DNA of 64,000 nucleotides from Saccharopolyspora_D taberi. GTDB taxonomy: Bacteria > Actinomycetota > Actinomycetes > Mycobacteriales > Pseudonocardiaceae. The notes beneath the pieces are model-generated. The model did no database searches. It had not been told where the DNA came from and worked only from the letters and a program-made list of their open reading frames with translations. Positions 25,808 to 33,914 of the stretch are shown here, in pieces. The stretch spans positions 160,283-224,282 of the forward strand of contig NZ_BAAAUX010000002.1 in the NCBI RefSeq assembly GCF_039534165.1. Direction: 5' to 3'. Position numbers and translations under genes: made by a program. Every line of letters begins with the position of its first letter. Position 1 is the stretch's first letter.

Positions 25808-25832
25808 ACCTGCCCACTACTGGGGGTAGGAA
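25804..25832 (+). promoter_or_regulatory. Candidate promoter of the 2-oxoacid:ferredoxin oxidoreductase genes
   Basis: TTGAAC at 25804-25809, a 17-base spacer and TAGGAA at 25827-25832. The -35 box overlaps the P450 stop. A short GTGTG/CACAC inverted repeat follows at 25865-25880, possibly an operator. Confidence 0.35.
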
Positions 25833-25925
25833 CTCCCGGACGGGCGGTATCGTTTTGCCGGAGGGTGTGTCCGCTCACACTGGCGGACGTCGTGCACGCG
25901 CGCTGAAGGGGAATCAGGTCAATTG

Positions 25926-27839
25926 GTGACGACGAACGGGCACCGGCCCCCGGACGAGACGGGGCCGGATCCCGCTGGGGGCCAGGGCAGCGAAACGCGC
26001 AAGGTGAACCGGGTGGTGATCCGATTCGCCGGTGACTCCGGCGACGGCATGCAGCTCACCGGCGACCGGTTCACCTCGGAGGCGGCGGCCTTCGGCAACG
26101 ACCTGGCGACGCTGCCGAACTTCCCGGCCGAGATCAGAGCCCCCGCCGGGACGCTGCCCGGCGTCTCCAGCTTCCAGCTGCACTTCGCCGACTACGACAT
26201 CCTCACCCCCGGCGACCGGCCGGACGTGCTGGTGGCGATGAACCCGGCGGCGCTCAAGGCCAACATCGCCGACCTGCCGCGCGGCGGCATCCTCATCGTC
26301 AACACCGACGAGTTCACCAAGCGGAACCTGACCAAGGTCGGCTACGAGTCCAGCCCGCTCGACAGCCCGGAGCTGGAGCCCTACACGGTGCACGAGGTGC
26401 CGATGGCGGAGCTGACGCTGGGCGCGGTGGAGTCGACCGGGCTGTCCCGCAAGGACGCCGAGCGGGCCAAGAACATGTTCGCCCTGGGCCTGCTGTCGTG
26501 GATGTACCACCGGCCGACCGAGGGCACCGAGCGGTTCCTGCGGGAGAAGTTCGCCAAGAAGCCGCAGATCGCCGAGGCCAACGTGCTGGCGTTCCGGGCG
26601 GGCTGGAACTACGGCGAGACCACCGAGTCGTTCGCGGTGACCTACGAGGTCGCGCCCGCGACGCTGCCCGGCGGGACCTACCGCCAGATCACCGGCAACC
26701 TCGCGCTCGCCTACGGCCTGGTCGCCGCCGGGCAGCGCAGCGGGCTGCCGCTGTTCCTGGGCAGCTACCCGATCACGCCTGCCTCCGACGTGCTGCACGA
26801 GCTGGCCAAGCACAAGAACTTCGGGGTCACCTCGTTCCAGGCCGAGGACGAGATCGCCGGCATCGGTGCCGCGCTGGGCGCCTCCTTCGGCGGCGCGCTG
26901 GGCGTGACCACCACCTCCGGCCCCGGACTCGCGCTGAAGTCGGAGACCGTGGGGCTGGCGGTGACGCTGGAGCTGCCGCTGCTGGTCTGCGACATCCAGC
27001 GCGGCGGCCCGTCGACCGGGCTGCCGACCAAGACCGAGCAGGCAGACCTGCTGCAGGCGCTCTACGGCCGCAACGGCGAGTCGCCGGTGCCGGTCGTCGC
27101 GCCCCGCTCGCCCGCGGACTGCTTCGACATGGCGCTGGAGGCGGCGCGGATCGCGCTGACCTACCGCACGCCGGTGCTGCTGCTGTCGGACGGGGCGATC
27201 GCCAACGGCTCGGAGCCGTGGCTGATCCCGGCGGTCGACGAGCTGCCCGACCTCGGCGTCGAGTTCGCCACCGGCCCCAACGCGCCGGACGGCTCCGGCG
27301 AGTTCTGGCCCTACCTGCGCGACCCGGAGACGCTGGCCCGCGAGTGGGCGGTGCCGGGCACGCCGGGCGCCGAGCACCGCATCGGCGGCCTGGAGAAGGC
27401 CGACGGGCCGGGGCACATCTCCTACGACCCGGACAACCACGACCGGATGGTCCGCCTGCGGCAGGCCAAGATCGACGGCATCACCGTGCCGGACGTCGAG
27501 GTCGACGACCCGTCGGGCGAGGCGCGGGTGCTGGTGCTCGGCTGGGGCTCGTCCTACGGGCCGATCGGCGCGGCGTGCCGCCGCGTGCGCAACAACGGCA
27601 TGCCGGTGGCCCAGGCGCACCTGCGCCACCTCAATCCGATGCCCGGGAATCTCGGCGAGGTCCTGCGGCGTTACGACAGGGTGATCGTGCCGGAGATGAA
27701 CCTCGGGCAGCTGGCCATGCTGCTGCGGGCGCGCTACCTGGTCGACGTGGTCAGCCACACCAAGGTGGCGGGTCTTCCGTTCCGAGCCGAGGAGCTGCAG
27801 AACGTGCTCACCGATGTCGTGCAGGGGGTGTCCGCGTGA
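25926..27839 (+). CDS. korA: 2-oxoacid:ferredoxin oxidoreductase, alpha (gamma-alpha fused) subunit
   Basis: A 637-residue subunit. The N-terminal gamma domain (about residues 25-200) has RFAGDSGDGMQLTGDRFTSE and IRAPAGTLPGVSSFQLHF; the alpha pyrimidine-binding domain follows with GSYPITPASDVLHEL, TTSGPGLALKSE and DIQRGGPSTGLPTKTEQADL. With KorB it oxidatively decarboxylates 2-oxoglutarate (or a related 2-oxoacid) to the acyl-CoA, reducing ferredoxin; in mycobacteria this serves as an alternative TCA step. The GTG at 25926 was chosen next to a TTG at 25923; AGG is eight bases upstream. It overlaps korB by GTGA. Confidence 0.92.
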   Translation: MTTNGHRPPDETGPDPAGGQGSETRKVNRVVIRFAGDSGDGMQLTGDRFTSEAAAFGNDLATLPNFPAEIRAPAGTLPGVSSFQLHFADYDILTPGDRPDVLVAMNPAALKANIADLPRGGILIVNTDEFTKRNLTKVGYESSPLDSPELEPYTVHEVPMAELTLGAVESTGLSRKDAERAKNMFALGLLSWMYHRPTEGTERFLREKFAKKPQIAEANVLAFRAGWNYGETTESFAVTYEVAPATLPGGTYRQITGNLALAYGLVAAGQRSGLPLFLGSYPITPASDVLHELAKHKNFGVTSFQAEDEIAGIGAALGASFGGALGVTTTSGPGLALKSETVGLAVTLELPLLVCDIQRGGPSTGLPTKTEQADLLQALYGRNGESPVPVVAPRSPADCFDMALEAARIALTYRTPVLLLSDGAIANGSEPWLIPAVDELPDLGVEFATGPNAPDGSGEFWPYLRDPETLAREWAVPGTPGAEHRIGGLEKADGPGHISYDPDNHDRMVRLRQAKIDGITVPDVEVDDPSGEARVLVLGWGSSYGPIGAACRRVRNNGMPVAQAHLRHLNPMPGNLGEVLRRYDRVIVPEMNLGQLAMLLRARYLVDVVSHTKVAGLPFRAEELQNVLTDVVQGVSA

Positions 27840-28900
27840 CGACCACCGATCTGGGTCTTCCCGCACTGGGCGGGCTGGCCGGGGTGCCGACCGCCGAAGG
27901 CAAGCAGTCGGCCAAGGAGTACAAGTCCGACCAGGAGGTCCGGTGGTGTCCGGGCTGCGGAGACTACATCGTGCTCAACGCGGTGCAGAGCTTCGTGCCG
28001 ACGCTGGGGCTCCGGCGGGAGAACATCGTGTTCATCTCGGGCATCGGCTGCTCCAGCCGGTTCCCGTACTACATGAACACCTACGGCATGCACTCGATCC
28101 ACGGCCGGGCCCCGTCGATCGCCACCGGGCTGGCGACCTCGCGGCCCGACCTGTCGGTCTGGGTGGTCACCGGTGACGGGGACGCGCTGTCGATCGGCGG
28201 CAACCACCTGATCCACGCGCTGCGCCGCAACGTCAACCTCAAGATCCTGCTGTTCAACAACCGGATCTACGGGCTGACCAAGGGCCAGTACTCGCCGACC
28301 AGCGAGGTCGGCAAGGTCACCAAGTCCACCCCGGTGGGCTCGCTCGACCACCCGTTCAACCCGGTGTCGCTGGCGCTGGGCGCGGAGGCGAGCTTCGTCG
28401 CGCGCACCATCGACTCCGACCGCAAGCACGTGACCGAGACGCTGCGGGCGGCGGCCGAGCACCGCGGCAGCGCCCTGGTGGAGATCTACCAGAACTGCCC
28501 GATCTACAACGACGGCGCGTTCGACGTGCTCAAGGACAACGACGAGAAGCAGCGCCGGATCATCCCGCTGCGCCACGGCGAGCCGGTCGTGTTCGGCCCG
28601 GAGGACGAGCGCTGCGGCGTGGTCCGCGACAGCGACGGGGACCTGCGGGTCGCCAAGCTGTCCGAGGTCGACGAGCGCGACGTCGTGGTGCACGACGCCG
28701 AGCGGGAGGACCCGTCGCTGGCGTTCGCGCTGTCGAGGCTCGGCGGTCAGGACCTGAACCCGACCGTCACGGGCATCTTCCGGGCGACCAGGCGGCCGAC
28801 CTACGACGACCTGGCCCGCGCGCAGGTGGCCGAGGCGCAGCAGAGCAGCCCGCCGGACCTGCAGGCCCTGCTCACCGGTCGCGACACCTGGACGATCTGA
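27836..28900 (+). CDS. korB: 2-oxoacid:ferredoxin oxidoreductase, beta subunit
   Basis: A 354-residue thiamine-diphosphate-binding subunit. VRWCPGCGDYIVLNAV begins the domain, with Cys residues of the cluster region, then GIGCSSRFPYYMNTYGMHS and the cofactor motif VVTGDGDALSIGGNHLIHAL to LLFNNRIYGLTKGQYSPTS. The mycobacterial KorB pattern is complete, and a C-terminal extension of about 60 residues (from DVVVHDAERED) is normal for actinobacterial forms. The GTG at 27836 overlaps the korA stop, so subunit stoichiometry is kept by translational coupling. A strong terminator follows. Confidence 0.93.
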   Translation: MTTTDLGLPALGGLAGVPTAEGKQSAKEYKSDQEVRWCPGCGDYIVLNAVQSFVPTLGLRRENIVFISGIGCSSRFPYYMNTYGMHSIHGRAPSIATGLATSRPDLSVWVVTGDGDALSIGGNHLIHALRRNVNLKILLFNNRIYGLTKGQYSPTSEVGKVTKSTPVGSLDHPFNPVSLALGAEASFVARTIDSDRKHVTETLRAAAEHRGSALVEIYQNCPIYNDGAFDVLKDNDEKQRRIIPLRHGEPVVFGPEDERCGVVRDSDGDLRVAKLSEVDERDVVVHDAEREDPSLAFALSRLGGQDLNPTVTGIFRATRRPTYDDLARAQVAEAQQSSPPDLQALLTGRDTWTI

Positions 28901-28915
28901 CGGCGTGACCTCGTC

Positions 28916-28951
28916 GAAGGGCCCCGGCTTCCGCGGCAGCCGGGGCCCTTC
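28916..28951. terminator. Bidirectional hairpin terminator
   Basis: Perfect 14-bp stem GAAGGGCCCCGGCT / AGCCGGGGCCCTTC with an eight-base loop, 15 bases after korB and 15 bases from the end of the convergent ArsR-SRPBCC gene. Confidence 0.85.
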
Positions 28952-28966
28952 GCGCGGCACCGGGGT

Positions 28967-29776
28967 TCAGGCGGGCATGGGGTCGCCGGTCTCCAGGAGC
29001 GTCTTGAGGTCGGAGAGCAGTTCCGGCCAGCCGCCGCTGCCCTCCAGCCCGCCGCTGATCGCCTGGTGCATCACGCTGCCGGGCTCGAAGTCGTCGTGGG
29101 TGACGGTGAGCCGCACGCCGGAGCGGGCGGGCTCGATCTCGAAGGTCACCCTGGAGCGCTTCTCCTCCCGGTGGCGGCGGAACTCCTCCTCGGTCCAGCC
29201 GAAGTGCTCGGCGTGCTCGGGCTGGAAGGCGTGCCAGGTGTAGGAGAGCCGCCGGTGGGGCTCGGATTCCAGGACCACCTGGCCGAGGTCCTTGGCCTCG
29301 CCGTCGGGTCCGTCCTTCCACAGCAGCGGCGAACCGGGCTCCCAGTCCGAGACCAGCTCGGTGCCGCCCCAGTAGCGGCGGGTGAAGGCCGGGTCGGTCA
29401 GCGCCTGCCAGAGCCGCTCCGGGGTGGTGTTGATGTAGGTCGTGTAGGTGAACACGGGATTGCTCATGGGTCCGGCCTCCAATGCCGTCCTGAGGTCGGC
29501 GAGCGCGTGCGCCCGCTCGCGGTGGTAGCGGCCGATCCAGCGGTCGGCGATGGCGGTGATCGGAGCGGCGTTGAGGTGGTGCAGCTTCTCCCGCCCGCGC
29601 CGCGCGGTGGTCACCAGCCCGGCGGCCTCCAGCACCGCCAGGTGCTTGCTCACCGACTGCCGCGCCATGTCCAGGCCCGCGCACAGCTCGCGCAGGCTCT
29701 GGCCGTTGCGCTCGTTGAGGCTGTCCAGCAGCCTGCGCCTGCTGGGATCGGCCAGCGCCTTGAACACCTCGTCCAT
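28967..29776 (-). CDS. ArsR-type regulator fused to an SRPBCC (AHSA1) domain
   Basis: A 269-residue fusion. Residues 1-90 are an ArsR winged helix-turn-helix (MDEVFKALADPSRRRLLDSL, then LDMARQSVSKHLAVLEAAGL); no metal-binding cysteines are seen. Residues 104-265 are an AHSA1/SRPBCC hydrophobic-pocket domain (INTTPERLWQALTDPAFTRR, then VTHDDFEPGSVM). Separate genes are more usual; here the two are joined in one frame, although M104 could be an internal start. The pocket may bind the inducer of the DNA-binding half. The ATG follows GGAGGGG, and two palindromes over the promoter suggest autorepression. Confidence 0.87.
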   Translation of the reverse strand: MDEVFKALADPSRRRLLDSLNERNGQSLRELCAGLDMARQSVSKHLAVLEAAGLVTTARRGREKLHHLNAAPITAIADRWIGRYHRERAHALADLRTALEAGPMSNPVFTYTTYINTTPERLWQALTDPAFTRRYWGGTELVSDWEPGSPLLWKDGPDGEAKDLGQVVLESEPHRRLSYTWHAFQPEHAEHFGWTEEEFRRHREEKRSRVTFEIEPARSGVRLTVTHDDFEPGSVMHQAISGGLEGSGGWPELLSDLKTLLETGDPMPA

Positions 29777-29790
29777 GCCCCTCCTCGAAA

Positions 29791-29842
29791 AGGCAGCCGA
29801 TCGGCTGCATGAAAAATAGGCAGCCTTTCGGCTGCATGTCAA
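29791..29842 (-). promoter_or_regulatory. Promoter with tandem ArsR-type operators
   Basis: On the minus strand, TTGACA (29842-29837), an 18-base spacer and TATTTT (29818-29813). The spacer is filled by GCAGCCTTTCGGCTGC (29820-29835), and a second palindrome, GCAGCCGATCGGCTGC (29793-29808), lies around the transcription start. The two copies form a 27-base-offset direct repeat. This is a textbook repressor layout for the ArsR-SRPBCC gene. Confidence 0.75.
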
Positions 29843-29963
29843 GCCGGGGTGGCTCGGTGGCCGCCGGGGCTGGGAGGAAGCAGGAGCGCGGGGCTCAAGG
29901 AGAAGCGGCGCTGGGCTCAAGCAGGAGCCGGGCTGGGCGGGGGCGATGCCTCCCGGCGGTTGA

Positions 29964-30290
29964 TTGATCACGCTCACCGGCTCCGGCCCTCGCGAGTTCG
30001 CCAACCTGCTCATCGGCCCGGACGACCGGATCGCCGGGCTGGACGTGGCCAACGCGGGCGGCGCCCGGCGCGTGGACGGCCGCGGCCGCGTGCTCGTCCA
30101 CGGCCTGAACGACGCGCACGGGCACATGCTCCGCGTGCGGACCGTGAAGCTCTACGTCGACGGCGCGCTGGGCAGTCGTGGTGCGGCCCTGCTCGACCGG
30201 GATCCGCTGCGGGACGGACCCGCCTGGCGCACCGGCGTCCTCCAGACCTGGGTGGCGGGGCGCCCGGTCGGTGAGTACGGGGCGCTGTGA
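29964..30290 (+). pseudogene. Internally deleted YtcJ-like amidohydrolase remnant
   Basis: The frame encodes GRGRVLVHGLNDAHGHML (the metal-site strand of amidohydrolase family 3) fused directly to VRTVKLYVDGALGSRGAALL, which in intact YtcJ-like proteins lies some 200 residues further on. The C-terminal half is absent. The product would be about 108 residues and could not form the barrel, so it is a deletion derivative. No other gene lies in 29843-30416. Confidence 0.6.
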
Positions 30291-30319
30291 GAACGGGGTG
30301 CCGTGAAGCTCGTGCCGAT

Positions 30320-30338
30320 GGGGTAGCCGGGTTACCCC
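30320..30338. repeat. Inverted repeat upstream of the polysaccharide locus
   Basis: GGGGTA and TACCCC arms separated by GCCGGGT, about 80 bases before the deacetylase start. Related GGGGTAA (31219) and TAACCC (31246) occur before the dehydrogenase gene. Possible binding sites for a common regulator. Confidence 0.35.
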
Positions 30339-30416
30339 GGCAATCGGATCCGGCCGGAGTGCCCGCTCCGTACCGTGCTGCGTGGGGATGTGCGGCCGAG
30401 GGGGGCGGCGGAAATC

Positions 30417-31139
30417 ATGGCGTGGACCTTGCACGAGCACGTTGCGCCCACCACGGGGCGGGCGTTCCCGTACGTGCTGATGTACCACTCGGTCACCGAG
30501 TACTCGTCCGATCCGTACCAGGTGACGGTGGACCCGGCCCGGTTCGAACAGCAGTTGTGCTGGCTGGAGCGCCGCGGTCTGCGGGGCGTGGCGATGCGGG
30601 AGCTGATGGCCGCCGGTGACCGGCGGCGGCTGGTCGGGCTGACGTTCGACGACGGCTACGAGGACTTCCTGCTGTCGGTGCTGCCCGCGCTGGTGCGGCA
30701 CGGTTTCACCGCGACCGTGTTCGTCATCTCCGGCCGGATGGGCGGCACCAACCGCTGGGACCCGGACGGCCCGGTCAAGCAGCTCATGACCGCCGACCAG
30801 GTGCGGCTGGCGGCCGACTTCGGCATGGAGATCGGCTCGCACGGCAGGCTGCACCAGCACCTGTCCGAAGTGGACGACGGCGAGCTGCTGGACGAGGTGG
30901 CGGGCAGCCGCCACGTGCTGCGCGCGGTCTCCGGTCAGGAGGTCAGCGGTTTCTGCTACCCCTACGGCAGGCTGGACCGCCGGGTGCGGCAGGTGGTGCG
31001 CGACAGCGGGTACGACTACGGCTGCGCGATCTGGCCTTCTGCGCTGAGCGGACGCCACGCGCTCCCGCGCACCTACGTGGGCGACCGCGACGGCAACGTC
31101 CGGCTGACCGCCAAGCGGCTGCGGCACGCCATGCGCTGA
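30417..31139 (+). CDS. Polysaccharide deacetylase (CE4)
   Basis: A 240-residue NodB-homology domain without signal peptide. The first motif is LTFDDGYEDF with D78 and D79; the metal His pair is H142 and H146 in GSHGRLHQHLS, and FCYPYG is the later motif. The opening VLMYHSV is typical of the IcaB/PgaB type that removes acetyl groups from poly-N-acetylglucosamine. The ATG at 30417 follows a G-rich ribosome-binding site. A terminator-like hairpin separates it from the next gene, so it is its own unit at the head of the polysaccharide locus. The substrate is inferred. Confidence 0.87.
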   Translation: MAWTLHEHVAPTTGRAFPYVLMYHSVTEYSSDPYQVTVDPARFEQQLCWLERRGLRGVAMRELMAAGDRRRLVGLTFDDGYEDFLLSVLPALVRHGFTATVFVISGRMGGTNRWDPDGPVKQLMTADQVRLAADFGMEIGSHGRLHQHLSEVDDGELLDEVAGSRHVLRAVSGQEVSGFCYPYGRLDRRVRQVVRDSGYDYGCAIWPSALSGRHALPRTYVGDRDGNVRLTAKRLRHAMR

Positions 31140-31151
31140 GCCGGAAACGAC

Positions 31152-31186
31152 CCGCCCGCTGCCGCCGAATCGGCGGCAGCGGGCGG
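31152..31186 (+). terminator. Hairpin after the deacetylase gene
   Basis: CCGCCCGCTGCCGCCG pairs perfectly with CGGCGGCAGCGGGCGG around a three-base AAT loop (16-bp stem), 12 bases after the stop. No T-run follows. Confidence 0.75.
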
Positions 31187-31326
31187 AAGTCTGCGCTCCG
31201 CGGGAGGAGATCCGTTGCGGGGTAACGCGTTTTCGGTAGGTGCGCTAACCCAGCTGGAGGAGGGGCGTGCGGTGTCGCGATGGGACGGTTGCTCCCGTGG
31301 CCCCACACCGGAACGGGGAGGCAACA

Positions 31327-32667
31327 GTGACCGCGAACCCACTCGCGCTGGCCGTCAACGGACGGGAGTACCAGCTTTTCGAACGACTGGTGCCGTTCAC
31401 CGAGCACAACGGGCGCACCGGCGAGGCCATCGCCGTGGTCGGACTGGGCTACGTCGGCCTGCCGACCGCCTACGCGCTGGCGGCGCGAGGTGCCGCGGTC
31501 ACCGGCTTCGACATCAGCAGGGGGCGGCTCGGCGAGATCCGGGCCGGTGACGTCGACCTGCCCGACGACCAACGCCTGGGCCTGGCCGGGGTCCTGGAGT
31601 CCGGTCGGCTGCGGCTGTCCGACGACCCCGCGGCGCTGGGCGCGGCGGAGTCGGTCATCGTCTGCGTGCCCACCCCGGTCGACGAGGACCACACGCCGGA
31701 CCTCTCGGCGCTGCGCGCGGCGTGCGAGACGGTCGCGGAGCAGGCCCGCACCGGACAGACGATCATCCTCACGTCCACGACGTTCGTCGGCACCACCCGG
31801 CTGCTGCTGGCCGAACCGCTGCGGCGGCGGGGGATGCGCATCGGCACCGACGTGCACGTGGCCTTCAGCCCGGAACGCATCGACCCGGGCAACCTCGACC
31901 ACACCCAGCGCGAAACCCCGCGCGTGGTCGGCGGGGTGACCAGCCGGTGCGCGCAGCGGGCGGCCCGGGTGATCCGGCGCTCGACGGACTCGGTGTACCT
32001 GGTCAGCTCGCCGGAGGCGGCCGAGCTGACCAAGCTCTACGAGAACATCTTCCGCGCGGTGAACCTGGCGCTGGCCAACGAGATCGCCGACGTGTGCCAC
32101 GACCTGGACCTCGATCCGATCGAGGTCACCGTCGCGGCCGGGACCAAGCCCTACGGCTTCCTCGGCAGCTTCCCCGGCCCCGGCGTGGGCGGGCACTGCA
32201 TCCCGTGCGACCCGCACTACCTGCTCTGGCAGCTGCGCGGGCACCAGGTCCGGGCACCGATGATCGAGCAGGCGATGACCTCGATCGAGCAGCGCCCGGA
32301 ACGGGTCGTCGACCGCGTGCTCGAAGAGCTCGCCGACGCCGGGCTCGCGCCGGGGGACGCGCGGGTCGCGGTCGTCGGTGTCAGCTACAAGGCCGGGGTG
32401 CGGGACCTGCGGGAGTCCCCGGCGCTGCCGATCATCACCGGTCTCCGGCGAGCCGGGGTCGACGTGGACTACCACGACCCGCTGGTCCCGGAGGTCCGGC
32501 TGGCCGACGGCAGCTCGTTGCGCAGCAAGCCCGGCGGACCGGACTGGGACCTCGTCCTGATGCACACCCTGCACCCCGGGTTCGACTACGGCTGGGCGTC
32601 CCTGTGCCCGCTGGTCCTCGACGCCACCTACCAGTTCGACCAGGCCCCGCACCGGAAGTTCGTGTGA
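31327..32667 (+). CDS. UDP-sugar 6-dehydrogenase (WbpA/WecC-like)
   Basis: A 446-residue nucleotide-sugar dehydrogenase that oxidises UDP-glucose or UDP-N-acetyl-hexosamine to the uronic acid in two NAD steps. The NAD motif is VVGLGYVGLPTAYALAARG (about residues 38-56), the central helix PEAAELTKLYENIFRAVN, and the catalytic Cys C291 lies in PGVGGHCIPCDPHYL. The sequence after it resembles WbpA/WecC (UDP-GlcNAc/ManNAc dehydrogenases) more than UDP-glucose dehydrogenases. The GTG at 31327 follows GGGAGG. Its stop overlaps a possible GTG of the next frame; the genes from here to 41 kb are tightly packed. Confidence 0.88.
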   Translation: MTANPLALAVNGREYQLFERLVPFTEHNGRTGEAIAVVGLGYVGLPTAYALAARGAAVTGFDISRGRLGEIRAGDVDLPDDQRLGLAGVLESGRLRLSDDPAALGAAESVIVCVPTPVDEDHTPDLSALRAACETVAEQARTGQTIILTSTTFVGTTRLLLAEPLRRRGMRIGTDVHVAFSPERIDPGNLDHTQRETPRVVGGVTSRCAQRAARVIRRSTDSVYLVSSPEAAELTKLYENIFRAVNLALANEIADVCHDLDLDPIEVTVAAGTKPYGFLGSFPGPGVGGHCIPCDPHYLLWQLRGHQVRAPMIEQAMTSIEQRPERVVDRVLEELADAGLAPGDARVAVVGVSYKAGVRDLRESPALPIITGLRRAGVDVDYHDPLVPEVRLADGSSLRSKPGGPDWDLVLMHTLHPGFDYGWASLCPLVLDATYQFDQAPHRKFV

Positions 32668-32681
32668 CGGGGAGGTGCCCG

Positions 32682-33914
32682 ATGGGCGGCAACGGGTTCG
32701 ACACGTCGGTTCCGGCGGTGGTGTTCAAGCTGGACCCCAACGTCATGCACCACGGCGGCCTCGGGGTGATCCGCGGGCTCGGCCGGGTGGGCGTTCCGGT
32801 CTACGCGGTGCAGGAGCACGCGTACGCGCCGGCGGCGCATTCGCGCTACCTGCGCGGGCACTGGGTGTGGCGGCCCGACCCGGACGACGTGGACGAGGTC
32901 CTGCGCGGGCTGCGGCGCGTCGCGGAGCGGATCGGCCGGGTCTCGGTGCTGTTCCCGACCGACGACGCCGGGGCGATCTTCCTGGCCGAGCACGGCGCGG
33001 CGCTGCGGGAGTGGTTCCACTTCCCCGATCCGCCGCGGCACCTGCCCAGAACCGTGGCGGGCAAGTACTCGATGCACCGGATGTGCCGCGAGCTCGGGGT
33101 GCCGTGCGCCGAGGCGGCGATGGTGGACACCCTCGCGCAGGCCGAGGAGTTCGCGGCGGGGACGGGATTTCCGCTCGTCGCCAAGCTCGCGACGCCGTGG
33201 CGCAAGGGCGGCGAGCTGCGCAGCACCACCATCGTCCACAACGGACAGGACCTCGCCGAGGTGTACCGGCTCGGCGCCGGTGCGAGCCTGCTGCTCCAGG
33301 AGTACCTGCCGGGCGGGCGCGACCACGACTGGTTCTTCCACGGTTACTGCGACCGGGACTCCCGGTGCCGGGCCGCGTTCGTCGGGCTCAAGGAGCGTTC
33401 CTACCCGGCGCACGCCGGGCTGACCAGCCTCGGCCGCTGGGCGGAGAACGCGCAGCTGCGGGGCCAGGCGGAGCAGCTGCTGCACCGGATCGGCTTCCGT
33501 GGCATCGTGGACCTGGATTTCCGTTGGGACGCAAGGGATTCCCAGTACAAGCTGCTGGACTTCAACCCGCGTCTGGGGGCGCAGTTCCGGCTTTTCACCG
33601 ACACGGCGGGGGTGGACGTCGCGCTGGCGGCGTACCTGGACCTGACCGGCCAGCCGGTGCCGCCGGGCGAGGCGGTGCCCGGCCGGCGCTTCCTGGTCGA
33701 GAACTACGACCCGATCGCCGCCCTGCGCTACTGGCGTGACGGCGAACTCGATCCGCTGACGTGGGCGAGGTCGATGCGCGCGGTCGGCGAGACCGCCTGG
33801 TTCGCCGCGGACGACCTCGTGCCGTTCGCGTTGATGTGTTTGTGGATGGGCGCACGGGCGGCGGGCCGCCCGTTGCGGAAACTGCCGCTGCGGGCGGGGA
33901 AGGAGAGTCGATGA
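32682..33914 (+). CDS. ATP-grasp family protein
   Basis: A 410-residue ATP-grasp enzyme. The N-terminal domain starts VPAVVFKLDPNVMHHGGLG; the ATP-binding centre has FPLVAKLATPWRKGG (nucleotide lysines), SLLLQEYLPGGRDHDWFFHG and the metal loop GIVDLDFRWDARD / KLLDFNPRLG. Such proteins ligate a carboxylate to an amine or similar nucleophile via an acyl-phosphate. In this locus it may amidate a uronic acid or attach an amino acid to a sugar or lipid; that is inferred. The ATG at 32682 follows GGGGAGG. It overlaps the next gene by ATGA. Confidence 0.82.
   Translation: MGGNGFDTSVPAVVFKLDPNVMHHGGLGVIRGLGRVGVPVYAVQEHAYAPAAHSRYLRGHWVWRPDPDDVDEVLRGLRRVAERIGRVSVLFPTDDAGAIFLAEHGAALREWFHFPDPPRHLPRTVAGKYSMHRMCRELGVPCAEAAMVDTLAQAEEFAAGTGFPLVAKLATPWRKGGELRSTTIVHNGQDLAEVYRLGAGASLLLQEYLPGGRDHDWFFHGYCDRDSRCRAAFVGLKERSYPAHAGLTSLGRWAENAQLRGQAEQLLHRIGFRGIVDLDFRWDARDSQYKLLDFNPRLGAQFRLFTDTAGVDVALAAYLDLTGQPVPPGEAVPGRRFLVENYDPIAALRYWRDGELDPLTWARSMRAVGETAWFAADDLVPFALMCLWMGARAAGRPLRKLPLRAGKESR

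Noticed and set aside
28967..29776. Two separate genes (ArsR regulator and AHSA1 protein)
   Set aside because: The two domains are in one uninterrupted frame; an internal ATG at residue 104 exists but has no clear ribosome-binding site, so a fusion is the simpler reading.
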